64,000 nt of DNA from Deroplatys truncata (Eukaryota; Arthropoda; Insecta; Mantodea; Mantidae). Positions 45,122-56,744 of the stretch are shown here, piece after piece. The notes under the pieces are model-generated. The model worked only from the letters and a program-made list of their open reading frames with translations. It was not told where the DNA came from and ran no database searches. Where the stretch lies: positions 59,442,539 through 59,506,538 of the forward strand of contig CM060976.1 in NCBI GenBank assembly GCA_030765065.1, read 5' to 3'. Positions within the stretch are counted from its first letter, which is position 1. The number at the start of each line of letters is the position of its first letter. The position numbers and the translations under genes were made by a program.

Positions 45122-46464
45122 CAGGGTGATTTATGATGAACTGGCACATTTCTTTCTGTAATTATTCTGTTAGAAATTCACTCAATGTCCCAATTTTAGT
45201 ACCAAATTAAGCAGAATGTTCTGGAGTTTCTATTGCCTGTCACTAGATAAGCAGATGTTCATGTTTTATTCGTAATTGGTAGTTTCATTGTCGGCAACTG
45301 TTTGAGATTTTGTTCAAGTCAACATGAAAATGGATTACATATAAAATCAACGACTCTTCCTTGTAAAGCAATACTGGATTACGAATTCCATTACAGCTAT
45401 TCACAGGGCGTACCAGAGAGAATTTGGTGTTCGAAATTCTCCCCAAAGAAATACAATACTAGGACTGGTAAACAAATTGGAAACGACTGGAACTCTGGTG
45501 AGTGAAAAAGGTAAACTCGTTCATCTAGGCTTCCCACGGTTGTTGTTGACGTAAGAGCACGCTGGATAAATCACCCAAAAAATCATTAAGACGTTTGTCG
45601 CAGGAGACAGGGTGCAGCTACTCAATGTGTCACAGAGCTGTGAAAACTGCAGGCCTAAAGCGGTATAGGATTATGATTGTCCATCAGGACAGGAAACAAA
45701 TAAGGATAGACGACTGAATTATTGTCGTTGGTTTCAGGCGTTCATTGTGCAAAATCCTAACATATTGTCCATTTCACGATTCGCAGATGAAGCACGATTC
45801 CATTTATCTGGCTATGTGAACACAAATAACTCACGTTATTGGGCCAGCGAAAATCCACATGTTATTCATGAAGCATCTACGCACCCGGTTAAAATATGAG
45901 TTTGGTGCACAATATCCACATAGAGAATAGTGGGACCAATTTTTTTTAAATGTGAGCACTGCAGACTACCGATGGATTTTCATGGAGTTTGCTGAACAAC
46001 TAGACGATGTACAGCTGAGTCAAGGATATTTTCAGTAGGACGGCACTACATGCCATACATCAAATGAATCCATGACACTAATTGCAAGCTTTTTTGACGA
46101 CAGGATAATTTCCAAGAAACTGTGGCCACCGAGATCTCCGGATTTGACATCACCGGACTCCTTTCTATGGGGTTACTTAAAAGACAGGGTTTATGCCACA
46201 CGTCCCCAGACATTGGACGATATGAAGCACAACATTACACATGAGATTTTAGTTATGGACAACAGAGTCCTCCAACGAGTTGTCAGTAACATGGAACACG
46301 TGTTGAGTTGTGCCTTATGCAGGATGGAGGATATTTTCAACATTTGCTATAGAGATAAATAATCTCCCAAAATTCCTCTGTATTTCAGGTATAATAAGTT
46401 GTCGCTACATAAACTCGTTTTGAAACAAAGAAATAAATGTGTCAGTTCTTCATAAATCACCCTG
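45122..46464 (+). mobile_element. Full-length Tc1/mariner-type transposon, second DUF4817-like element (1.34 kb)
   Basis: TA at 45120-45121 and 46465-46466. The inverted repeats are about 38 bp: CAGGGTGATTTATGATGAAC and the reverse complement of GTTCTTCATAAATCACCCTG. The transposase runs on the plus strand. Its ends differ from those of the element at 18365, so it is a separate family. Confidence 0.95.
45330..46362 (+). pseudogene. DUF4817-like transposase, DDD type, frameshifted
   Basis: ATG at 45330; after an early stop the frame gives QRLFLVKQYWITNSITAIHR and YQREFGVRNSPQRNTILGLV, then KLETTGTLVSEKGK, an HTH domain of the DUF4817 type. The first catalytic Asp is in RFADEARFHLSGYVN (about 45783). 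After shifts, YFQ*DGTTCHTS (about 46030) carries the second Asp next to a stop that replaced Gln. Then SFFDDRIISKKLWPPRSPDL and DSFLWGYLKDRVYATRPQTL carry the third Asp. I count 38 residues between second and third Asp, so it looks like a DD41D-type enzyme that lost three residues before WPPRSPD. The tail to 46362 is open. Confidence 0.85.
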
Positions 46465-46509
46465 TATTAAATGCTGCATGAATTAAATAAAGTATAGACA
46501 ATTAATACA

Positions 46510-47345
46510 TCACAGAATGATGAGGATTTCACAAGCTATTCGAGAATACTCAACAAGGATTTTATTTGTCATGTAAATAACTTAAAACATGTGGTATTGT
46601 TATCAAAATCAATAGAGAAAAAAGAAGTAACTTTTACATGTAAAAGGTAATTTTGGGGAGGTCATTACGCATCCTTGGAAGATGCTAAACTTTAATGCCA
46701 GTTTGGCTTTTATATGGCAGTTTGTCTCCGAGTTATGCTGGTCTCTCGGAGCGAGGTAGCACCGCGGTAACGTTTGGGACTCTCATTCGGGAGCTCCCGG
46801 GTTCGATCCCCGGCGACCGCCCACTCTGACCCAAGGGTTTTTCGTGGTTTATCGAAGTCGGCAGGTGAATGTCGGGGTGGTTTCTTCTCTACCACGATTT
46901 CCTTTCCACCGTTTACCTTTCATTCCGTTCTCTTCTCATCTTTCAGATGTGCTTCTAGGTTTGGTGGCGTATGAGAGTGCTGGACAGAGAACGCTCAATA
47001 GAACAGTACTCCCCGTGGACATCAGAGGGCTGCTTAATTGAGGATTGTTCATCCAGCTCTCTCCGCGGCTCCAGGAATGAGACGGGTCTGCGAGCTTGGA
47101 AATTTTAGTCCGCACGTCTGTGGCCTGTAGCCTCCTGTGGTTCCTTTATCTCATCCCATCACTCTGGGGGCTGGTAGCCGCAATAGATCTGTGCAGGTCG
47201 CAGCGCGCGAGGTGTGCCTCTCCGCTGCATCACTTATACCTACACCTAATCTGCCTCTCCCTCTCCTCCTCTCTCGCTCTCTCTATTCCGGCTATTTCCA
47301 TTGAAATCCTAATATCGAAATTCCCGCTAGAAGAGAAAGTGAAAA
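46510..47345 (+). repeat. GTAGAGAAAGT-family repeat carrying a nested SINE
   Basis: 46510-46740 matches the centre and 3' half (TTTATTTGTCATGTAAATAA, GCATCCTTGGAAGATGC, CCGAGTTATGCTG). The final block TTCCATTGAAATCCTAATAT to AGAAGAGAAAGTGAAAAA is found at about 47291-47345. The bases between are a SINE. Confidence 0.75.
46741..47260 (+). mobile_element. tRNA-derived SINE, family 3 (about 0.5 kb)
   Basis: The head has an A-box-like TAGCACCGCGG near 46757 and a B box GGTTCGATCCC at 46800-46810 in a tRNA-like context (GGAGCTCCCGGGTTCGAT). The long body contains CGCCCACTCTGACC, GGGCTGCTTAATTGAGGA, CTGTGGCCTGTAGCCTCCTG and CAATAGATCTGTGCAGGTCG, all also found at 56150-56640. The 3' side ends in a CT-rich tract. 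A second half this long is unusual for a SINE. Confidence 0.85.
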
Positions 47346-48412
47346 AATACGAGAAAATCCTAATTGCAAATAGCACAAACTTTCTAGATTTTTCGCTATG
47401 CAATATTATTCCAATCTCTCAGAGGTATTAAGTAGTAGCACAAAGTTTGGGGCATGTCTACCGTATTCAACGGAATGAAAGACAAAGTATAAAACTGACA
47501 TGGTTTAAACCAACTTGTTAATTTTAATTGTTTTCTGGCAGCAAGAGGAAGCTTTATTTCTGGAAACCCAACCGGTCTGGATAATCTGAGCTCAGCTTCC
47601 TTTTCTGATTTTTAATGTTTACTTCTTTTCTCCTAAGTTTATATTGCTTGCAAAAACGAGCTATGGCTATTGCATACATTTACTTGAAATATATTATTTG
47701 TGCATCTTCAGCAGCTTAGCTTACGGTATTCTTGCACCGATTACATGCCAGCACGTGGAACTTTATTCCCTTGGTGTTTTAAGTAATAATGCTCTCATAT
47801 GGTTTGGTTCTCATGGCGATTCATTCAGTTTTTATATTGTGTAAATAAACCAGCAAAACAAAGAATAAGAAACGCCGCTTGTTATAAAAGCGTAAGTCTA
47901 TTGTTTCCACACTCTCGATATGCACAGACTTTCAGCCGCTAATAAGCTTTGCCTTTTCAATCTTGAATTACTGCATTGAAAAGTAAACCATTCAAACAGA
48001 AAGTGATTCTTTTGTGTTTTCGCCTTCCATCGACAATAGCTTTAAAATCCACTTTCACACACTGCATTAGTAGAAACTAGAAGATTGTTGAATTTTTGTT
48101 TGCTTTTCTCATGGAAATGTCTGGCTGTACATAATAAAAAGCTTCCAGAGATCACAATTGCTTCTTTTCTGTTCACAATGAATTGCGATTTTTCCATATT
48201 CAAGAATGAAAATTATGCTCTAGATGAAGAGCTTAAAAGTGAAATTCTAATTTCTTAGAGGAAAAAGCAATAAATAATAACAACAATAATAATACATAAC
48301 TAGACATTGACACAAATGAAACAGAAAAGCGATATTAAGCATGGCATTTATGCAAAGAATAAAAACATTTGTTAAAAAGATAATTTTTAGAACATTTTAA
48401 AACTCCTTAAAA
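47346..48412. other. Anonymous DNA
   Basis: Nothing recognised. Confidence 0.4.
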
Positions 48413-48427
48413 CATATAATGGAAATA

Positions 48428-48613
48428 TAGAATCAGATGACTGAAAAATTCAATGCCATAGCCGGGATTTGAACCATTTGAACATTTGAACCCGGACGGA
48501 GACCGGGAGATCCGTGGTTCAAATCCCGGCTATGGCATTGAATTTTTCAGTCATCTGATTCTACCTTTCCAACCCTGTCCAACACACGGCTTGTGTGAAA
48601 GAACAATTAATTC
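48428..48613 (+). mobile_element. Hairpin SINE, family 4: perfect 49-bp inverted repeat within one insertion
   Basis: 48428-48476 and 48515-48563 are exact reverse complements (49 of 49), separated by a 38-base loop that itself holds CCCGG and CCGGG. The right arm is the sense SINE (B box GGTTCAAATCC, then GGCATTGAATTTTTCAG) followed by its normal tail to about 48613. The left arm is the same sequence inverted. CATATAATGGAAATA stands directly at 48413-48427 and 48614-48628, a 15-bp target duplication enclosing both arms. The hairpin therefore arrived as a single insertion. Confidence 0.9.
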
Positions 48614-48628
48614 CATATAATGGAAATA

Positions 48629-49889
48629 ATTTCATAAAATAATCTGTTTACAATATTATTGACCGAACAAAATTCTACTTTTAAGTTTAGATATTCCATG
48701 CTGAGCAATATGAATAACAGTGTTGTATCTGGATTCATAATGATTTAAATCCTTATTTAAAAGAAATAAATTGGTTTTTTGCCATAAAAAGTCCAGATTT
48801 GTAAATAAGAGAGATATGGATGTTAAAATTGTATGTTAGTAAAGAAATCTCTAAGGAGTCCCCGCTTGGCTTTATTTTAAAAATTATTATTTTTTTTTGT
48901 AGAAGGAATACCCTCTGAACATTTGAATGTATTGTCCTATAGTACTATGTTATAGCATAAAACTGATTATCTTAAGGACGCAAGTATTATAGATAAAATC
49001 TTAAACAACTGCTTTTAGACAAATAATTCTATTGCAATTCGCTAGTTCAAAATAAAAGCACTTCATTTTATAAATATTATAAAGCGTCTTTCTATCATAA
49101 GATTCGGCTGTAGGTTTCACATTTTCTGTAGCTACATATTTCCATTGTCTCTGGGTTATTATTGGAACACTATTCTAATTTCAAGTCTATCCCAAATACG
49201 CTAGACTTACGAGGTAGTTAAGTAGTAAATGAAGAAAGGGCCATTTGGCTTTAATAAATTCAAAACAAATGTTTTATTAAGGAAAATGTCGGTGGGACTT
49301 TGTAGCAGATAGTTTATTTTGAAATATCACAGAATGCACAACAACTTGTTTCTTCTGTACCCATACAATATTCAGAAAGGATGTCGAGGAAACCATTCAA
49401 TCTTAGATAGAAGCCTGATGGCGATCTGTGCGGGGGGAATCTGCAAACGGCCGTTCCTTCCTGGATTATCTAGTATATACAGCCGTGTATTATTAAGCTG
49501 GCAAATTGACGGTACAAATTATCAGTCATACATTTATGAAAACTAATCAACAAAATTTTAAGAAATCCATCTTTTCCTTTTTGTTTTATTATTTTGAGAG
49601 TAGTCTCATTACACAAACTTAAGATGAATATATGTTTAACTCTTCTAACCTGTATTTTTCCATTTGCTTTTGCTTGAGAAACAAAGCAACACTTAGTTCT
49701 TAAAGCAGTGCATTTTAAAATTGGAGTTCGCCCAATAGCTATAGGATTAAAAATGTTAACTGTCCCCATTTCGTATGCTATTTTTGTTAGAACAAAAACG
49801 TGATTGCGTAGTACAGAAGTTCTAACTATAAAGTAAACTGTTGATTTAATATGTATTCCATAATTTGTATTTAATTAAATTTAATATGC
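48629..49889. other. Anonymous DNA
   Basis: AT-rich, nothing recognised. Confidence 0.4.
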
Positions 49890-50110
49890 TACATTCACAT
49901 AACTTTCCCTACCCATTATTTCTCCAATAGCCTATTTCCCTACGCGCTTCAAGTTAATCGAGATAAACGTTTGCAGAAATGATTGCATTACATATTTCGT
50001 TGTAGTACAAAGGGGGATACAGAAGCCTGAAAAAAGCGAGTTGGAGTACCATGCATTTGAATTTTCTCTGTGCATGGCATCACGTGAAAAAGGTATCATG
50101 CCCAAGCACT
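49890..50110 (+). repeat. GTAGAGAAAGT-family repeat, 5' fragment
   Basis: GCTACATTCACATAACTTTCCCTACCC starts it; the CGCTTCAAGTTAATCGAGAT and ACATATTTCGTTGTAG blocks follow; it fades after GCATGGCATCACGTGAAAAA. Confidence 0.75.
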
Positions 50111-50463
50111 TCAAAAAAGCTTACACTATCTTATTATTTAAACCAATATCAACGACAGAATACCTGAAATTGCTGTGAAAATACCCACCACCCACCTATA
50201 GTAGGCAATAGGAGATTTTGTACTGTGCCCAAATATTCGATGTCGAGATTTCATCGTAAATACGCCTTTTGAGGCCCCCTGAATTCCCTAAAAAAGCATT
50301 CTTAGGTGGAGATGTGTGTGTGTGTGTGCGTGTGTGCATCTCTGCGAGAGTGCCTCTGAACATCATATCCCAAATATATCATAAATACTAAACTTGGTAT
50401 TTGGGTTCAGCATTTTCCAAAGAGCGACAGGAACATTTTCAAGAAAATCCCCTTACCGCAGAC

Positions 50464-51894
50464 GGGTCTATGTTAGTTGCGTCCACATAAACATGTTTGG
50501 GAAAATCAGTACGTCAGTTGCGTCCAGCGCTACCTGATTGGGTAGCTTAGGTAGATTAAGATTCTTCGATAAGACACAAACACTATAGAACAACAGCTGT
50601 TGCCGAGTCACTGCGAAAGGTCGATGCCCACATAAGTTAATAAGAAAATCCTGGCTGAAGAGGGAAATAACCCTAAAACAGCCTTGGTTAGTGAAAGCTA
50701 ACCAGAATTACCTTTTTGATTGATTGATTGAACGCGTTCTGCGACGAGACACAGCCAAGCACTGTTTACAACGCTTCTGCTATGTCTTACAGCGTAAAGG
50801 TCAATCTGGACATACGTAATAGTTATCTTTCTCAGTTGTGCACGAGCCATGGAGTCGATGGCAAGTGAGAAGGGAAAGCTTTCGATGGTTACAAATTTAG
50901 ACTTTACAAGGATCTGCAGAACATCATTTCATGTCGGGGTGCTGCATGATATCTTGTAAATGTTTTATAAACTTATATGTTAAAAACGAAATCGTTGAAA
51001 GAAATCAAGAAGATAACCACAACAAACAAGACCAAGTGTTAATAAACACACAAAAGGTAAGTAATAAGATTAAAAGGAAAGCTAAGTGAGAGGCCAACTA
51101 AATTACTGCATGCTGAACTTAAACCAGTGACTCAGTGACTTTGACAAACGACGATGAAACATTAATAAAACAAAGTATTCACTGTGCACGACGATCATTG
51201 CTGCCGAAGTTACCCTAGAGTATTTCTGAGGCATACCAAGCGATTGGTCTCTCATCGATAACTAGAAGTAAAGGCGAATCATTTTTATTAGCAATAAAAA
51301 CAACATAGTGGATTTTTTCCCGGAAAATAATCTCAGGGGCACTTGTCATATGGAAAAGATATGCATAGATGGGACTTTTGGAAGCTGTCCAAAACTAATA
51401 GAGCTCTGCCATTTAAATAAGCAAGAAGGGACAAGGAAAATGTTGGATTTTGTTCGGAATATGTCACTCAGATTTCAACCAAGACAGCTATAGTTAATAT
51501 TATAGGCCAGCATTCCAATAATGACACTGCCAACATTTTATATTGAAAATGCCACAAACAACATTTCTAACCTACCCCGTAATGTTTCAGTCGTGCAAAA
51601 TCCCTTTTTTTTGGGGGGGGGGTTAAATTGTGCTCAGCTCTTAAATTATTATATCTAACATAATTTAAAATAACAAAACAATAAAATTTCATCCATTTGT
51701 GGGGTTTAAATTTAAAATTTTACAGACAGTCCTAAGTCTGCAAAATGGGAAGAGATATGTTGTTTGTGCCCGGAATTGAAAATACTGGGACTAACAGTTC
51801 AAATATTTCAGGGATGCAACTGACGTATGGCCCAAAATATCCAGAGACGCAACTGACGCTTAAAACTGACCGCGGGACGACATCGCCGGTCACC
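50464..51894 (+). mobile_element. FLYWCH/MULE-type DNA transposon, decayed (1.43 kb)
   Basis: Sits inside a minus-strand repeat copy. The flanks share GCAGAC and, over nine bases, seven positions (ACCGCAGAC against GCTGCAGAC), as expected for an aged 9-bp MULE-type duplication. Each end carries the subterminal word GTCAGTTGCGTC, inverted relative to the other end and repeated: TTAGTTGCGTCC and GTCAGTTGCGTCC near 50474-50524, and the complementary orientation as GACGCAACTGACG and GATGCAACTGACG near 51814-51860. Coding traces of a FLYWCH finger and a MULE transposase lie inside. Confidence 0.75.
50862..51493 (+). pseudogene. FLYWCH zinc finger plus MULE transposase remnant
   Basis: 50862-50950 reads SEKGK and, after a shift, FDGYKFRLYKDLQN, the first half of a FLYWCH domain (DGYxF core); its Cys/His half is lost. 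The frame at 51308-51493 gives ICIDGTFGSCPKLIELCHL, matching the (x)DGTFKxxPxLFxQLY block that opens the MULE transposase domain and includes its first catalytic Asp. The frame stops after MSLRFQPRQL. The rest of the catalytic domain was not found. FLYWCH-MULE fusions are known in insect Mutator-like elements; this assignment rests on two short motifs in the right order. Confidence 0.65.
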
Positions 51895-52454
51895 GCTGCA
51901 GACTATCCTATACATGAACGATTTTCCGAAGTATTAGTTTTTCATAAAATCGGTGCTAACATTTTGATTAAACTGCCATATGTTTAATGTATTTACATGT
52001 AAAATAAATTCTTTATCTTGAATTTCCATTCATTCTGAAGGAATTTTGTACAACTAGCAAACCGTAGAGAGATAAAAAAAACGTAGTTTACAAAAAATGG
52101 CTCTCTCTTTATACACAATTTATTTAAAATAATTTTTTGTGGCTACATCCATTTCTGATATATCTGTTATTGGTTTGAATTGTTAAATACTTTGTCATGT
52201 TTTAAAAAGTGCTGTATTTCTCGCGAAGTTATGGAGAGAGTGAATCTCTGGTCCAGCATAATTATAGCGACCCGGTTTTTAAACATCTGACTATCGATGC
52301 GGTTTCCTCTATTCCCCTTGTGCCTAAAATAAAATGTATAATTAAACGATTTCTGCAAATGTTTAACTCGATTAACACCAAGTAGATAAAAAAATTAGAA
52401 CTCGTAAAGATATGAAATTAATTGTCCTTCCACATAAGCCGGGTGTAGGGCAAG

Positions 52455-52605
52455 ATTGGAAAGGTAGAATTAAAAGACTGAAAAATTCAATGTAATAGCC
52501 GGAATTTGAACCACGAATCTTCTGGTTTCCGTCCGGTTGGTCTAACTAACCGAGCTACCACGCCAACATACCGGTACGACATTACTAAACCTAATAGTGG
52601 TTAAG
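52455..52605 (-). mobile_element. tRNA-derived SINE, family 4, minus strand
   Basis: Reverse complement of GGTAGCTCGGTTAGTTAGAC (tRNA-like A box) with GGTTCAAATTCCGGCTATTA and ATTGAATTTTTCAGTC. Same family as the hairpin at 48428. Confidence 0.8.
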
Positions 52606-52734
52606 CTATGAAGCCCGGGACATAAAAGTACTTACAACACTGTAGGTCGCTATTGGGATATGTCATCTCAAAACAATTTGATATCTCCTTGTGATTTCCT
52701 GGAAAAAATGAAAGTCAGCTGGGGAATTTAATGT

Positions 52735-52865
52735 CCTACCGGCTTGTACCTTTGTTGGTTAGAGCAACCGGATGGAAGCCGGGAGATCTGTGGTTCAAAT
52801 TCTGGCTATAACATTGAATTTTTCAGTTGTCTGATTCTACGTTTCCAATCTCGTAGGAATAGTTT
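52735..52865 (+). mobile_element. tRNA-derived SINE, family 4, plus strand
   Basis: GTTGGTTAGAGCAACCGGAT then GGTTCAAATTCTGGCTATAA and CATTGAATTTTTCAG. It lies about 130 bp from an opposite-strand copy, so the pair could also form a long imperfect hairpin. Confidence 0.8.
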
Positions 52866-52869
52866 GTAG

Positions 52870-53619
52870 AAGCTGTATACATATAAACGATAGTGGGTAG
52901 AGAAGTAAGGATGAAAGAAGCTTCAAGCCTTCACAAGTCTTCACAGTGAAATCGGTTCTTACGCGCAGGTTCTTCGGAGCGTTAGGATATGTCACACAAG
53001 CAAAAGCAGATATGCCACTCTAGTTTTAACATTTCTTTCAAGCTGCGACTACCAAGAGCGATTTCTACTTGCTACGTGCGCTTCAATATTGTAAATTAAA
53101 ACCCCGTGTTTCATTTTCATTATCTCAAGTAAGATGCACTTAAAACAACATGGTTTGGGCAGAGCATTCTGTGACAACAAAAAAAACGCTTTAGCATGGC
53201 TGCTTTCTCATAACAAAAATGTTCAACTCTAAGCAAAGGTTTGTCAACAAAATAAAAGCTTTGTTTCCATACCCTGGTGGTATATCTGAATTTCTGCTAA
53301 ACCGTATGTATCTTGTATCGTATTAAAAGGATCTGATTCGATTATAACAACAATAATGGAATTATTCTTTCAGTTTCATTTTATTCTCTCATGCTTGCAA
53401 GGGATTCTCAATGTACAGTAACATGTATCGGTAGAGATATTTTAAGTCCCGTATCAGTCACCTGTACAGAACTGCAGTCCATGCGTTCAAGTGCTTTGCT
53501 AATATGACGTTGATAATACGTACAGAGCATGTATATCAGAATTTGGAGAATACTCAGCAATTAATTACATAGCACCATTTAAAGATTCATCGTGATACAG
53601 ACATATGATGTGTTACACT
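52870..53619. other. Anonymous DNA
   Basis: Nothing recognised. Confidence 0.4.
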
Positions 53620-54284
53620 CACATGACTTTCTCTACTCTTGTACAAACTATTTTTACAAACGATTATTCTCCATTAGCTTCATGTTATCGAGATGTTAAT
53701 CTTGTTGCTAATTTTCTTGTAGATGCAAGGGGAATTGGTAGGCTTTAAGCGATAGTAAATATTTTAAGAGCTGGTTGCTATGTGGAGTATTCCATTCTCT
53801 TTGCATTACCAGGACAAAAAAAATAAATAACGAATTTGAGAAAAAGTATAAGTATTGGAAAATTTAAGGCAATAACAAGCAATATCCCGAAAATGGTTCA
53901 CTCAACAAATAAAATGTATATAACATAAATTGTGTATCTTAACGCGATCTACATTTTGTGTGTAGTAAAATTTTGTCTATCTCTTATGGTTTACCAGTTA
54001 TGCAAAAGTCGTTCACAATGAAGAATACTTTTGGAGACATTCCCAGGAAATTCGAGATATACATTTCATTTGTCATGAAAATATCTTAAACATATGATAT
54101 TTTAATCAAAATGGTTACCCATTTTTGAGAAAATTAAAATTTTCGAAAAATGTTCCATGCAAAGAGTAATCTGGGTTGGGGTGATTTTCTTGAAAACATT
54201 CGTGTCGCATCTCTGGAAGATACTGAACCTAAATACCAAGTTTGGTGTTATCCGACTGTTCGTTTCTGAGTTATGCTGTTCACA

Positions 54285-54329
<45 letters not shown>

Positions 54330-54465
54330 ACACGGACATGTTTCAAAACTTTTTTTATTCAGGGGGCCTCAAAACATATATTTCTGGTGAAATCTCGGTA
54401 TCGAATTTTTGGGTGGAATACAATACTTCCCCTACTTACTATACGTAGTAGAGAAAGTAAAAATT
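53620..54465 (+). repeat. GTAGAGAAAGT-family repeat, complete copy
   Basis: Begins TTACACTCACATGACTTTCT and ends ACGTAGTAGAGAAAGTAAAA, with every family block in order. Very close to the copy at 10080, which shares an internal variant GGTTGCTATGTGG, so the two may form a subfamily. Confidence 0.9.
54285..54333 (+). repeat. (CA)n microsatellite inside the repeat
   Basis: About 20 CA units at the family's CA-rich site, the longest run of any copy. Confidence 0.95.
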
Positions 54466-56149
54466 TATCAAAATAGGAAGAAAAAGTTTCCAAATATAAA
54501 AATATGAAGAATAAATCCAAAAATGTTATGAAAAAATAAATAAACACATGTTTTAAAGCAAAACATCTACTTTAAGAGTGTGGAGCAGGTTCAATACAAT
54601 TTTAAAAATAGCCTTTAAAGGTTATTGACCATATTTAATAATAAAATACCAAATAACATACAACGAATTACACACGATTGATAGATATTAAACATTTTCA
54701 AACGCTTAAAATTAGAAAAAAAAAGAACTTACTGGTTGTTTTGTCCTTACTTAATGCCAATTACAACATGGCACTAAAAGCATCGCGGAAACAAAGCTCT
54801 TGAAGAATAGAGGAAATTTAATTTCACATGTGACATCACACAGAGGAAATGCTACATATCTCAACTGTACTTTACTTTTTCGAAAGTTTGGTGCGGGATT
54901 TTTTCCAGGTGCGTTTCCTGGATAAGAGTTGCTCGAGTTTTCTAAATATGTTTCACAGAAACCTCCGAAAAGCATGTTTCATTACTAACGGAAATTATTT
55001 TAACGCGAAAAATACCATTTTTTACAAAGTATGAAGAAATGCGAAGATTTTATCAAAACTTATAAAATATGAAACATTTTGTCACGCGCATTGAATTCTA
55101 CAGATTACAAAACATAAGAATACGTATTCCCATAATAGCAAGCATGGTTTAAATATGAAGCCTGCCTCTATCATGAATAACAAGGAGCGGTGAAAAGGTG
55201 ATACACCAGGAATTTGGGTTCTCTTCGCCACTTCCGCTCAGAACGGCAGTCCACACATTTTCATTTATCAAGTACCTGCTAAATACCTGCCTATTGCTGA
55301 AATTCGAGAAGGAAGACAATAATTCCGCCGTTCCCGACTTATATGTTTGGGGTTAAATTTAAGAATATGCTTGGTTAGGGAGTAAGTAACTGTCATTTTA
55401 TTTGGGAATCTAAACCATAACAATGGTCAGATTGCAGATTGACATTTTCCAGGATCCAGGAGGATACGAGATTTGCAGTTCTTTAATGCTCAAGATCTTG
55501 GACACATTCTATGTGAAGTGGCTCGCAAATTATAACGAGCCTGTGTCTATGTCAGCGGTTTCCCAGATTTTTCTGGATACTTGGCGAGTTCTGGGAAGAA
55601 AATGCGTAACGTAATGGGACGAGAGCATTTAAATCAAAGGCCAAAGGCATCTGCTCCTTCTCGACGCTTTGCACAGTTGATTTTAGGAGAGCGAGGTGTT
55701 AAGTAACTATTTGGATAACATCCCGGAAGGCATTTTATTTCAGCAGGGCAGAGCGATTTGTTACCAAGAATCGAAATTCCTTAAATTACTTCCTATTAAC
55801 TCCCCCCCCCAAAAAAATGTCGATACCAAGATTGGTTATGAATGAATAAACAGTTACAGTTAGGATCCAGTCGTCAAGTCCAGCTTTAGTCATGAAATTA
55901 TATCGAAGTTCGTGACTCAAAATTCATCCTCTTTGCTGACAGAACCTGAGAGCAAACCATTTGCTTCCCACTCGACCTCGCCACACGATTGTTGCCATCA
56001 GAGGTTTACTACTATCGAATCGACATCGGATCTTTTAAAAAGGTTCGGCAGATTCGAATCGAATCTATTAAAAAGAATAGTAGTGCTGACAGGTTTGTAA
56101 GTGATTGGTAAAACAAAAAAAAAAAAACGTCCAGTTTGTTTCTCGGTGT
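54466..56149. other. Anonymous DNA
   Basis: Short unmatched frames only (for example 55423-55614). No repeat recognised. Confidence 0.4.
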
Positions 56150-56640
56150 TACTTTCATTGTTAGCGAAAGCGTTGGCTCCCAGATTCGATTCTCATTGAC
56201 CGCCCACTCTGACTTGGCTCCTTTGTCGTTTTCTGGTAGATAGGTGACTGCACGGATGGTTTCTCTTGTGTGACTTCCTTTCCCTCATTTATTTTCATTC
56301 TATTTCCTGTACTTCTACGTTTCGAGGCTGAGGCACTGCGGACAGATGGCGTGGATGCTTATTCTAAAGAAAGAGCTTCCCCCGTGGAGGCTATAGGGCT
56401 GCTTGGTTGAATAGGTCGTTCATCACCCTCTCTGGGTAGCTCCAGTAATTAATTGGTCGGGTTTTAGAGCTAAAAAATGTTAGGAACATCCGTGCATCCC
56501 TGTGGCCTGTATTTTCCTGTGGTTCTTTCTCTTCATCCCTTCCCTGGGTGTGGTAACCTCAATAGATCTCTGCAGGTCGGAGAGTGCGAGAAGTTCCCCT
56601 CCGTTGTATAACGTATAACCTCACATTGTTCGATGAACTT
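56150..56640 (+). mobile_element. tRNA-derived SINE, family 3, decayed copy
   Basis: ATTCGATTCTCATTGACCGC, CCCACTCTGAC, GGGCTGCTTGGTTGAATAGG, CTGTGGCCTGTATTTTCCTG and CAATAGATCTCTGCAGGTCG match 46741-47260 in order. The A-box end is degraded. Confidence 0.8.
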
Positions 56641-56744
56641 TTTTATATATTGATGAACTCCTCCAATTGTCCTACTCTTCTGTTTTGAATAACTGACTCA
56701 AAATCCCATTTTATTGAACGCAGCTAAAATTAAAAATCTCATAT

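Larger units (their letters stand above)
50185..52410 (-). repeat. GTAGAGAAAGT-family repeat, minus strand, split by a MULE
   Basis: 50185-50463 holds the reversed 3' part (TTTTGAGGCCCCCTGAATTC; GTTCAGCATTTTCC) up to AAAATCCCCTTACCGCAGAC. The family resumes at 51904 with TATCCTATACATGAACGATT and continues with ACACAATTTATTTAAAATAA to about 52410. GCAGAC stands at both junctions (50458-50463, 51898-51903). A GT run at about 50312-50334 is the family's CA-rich site. Confidence 0.8.
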
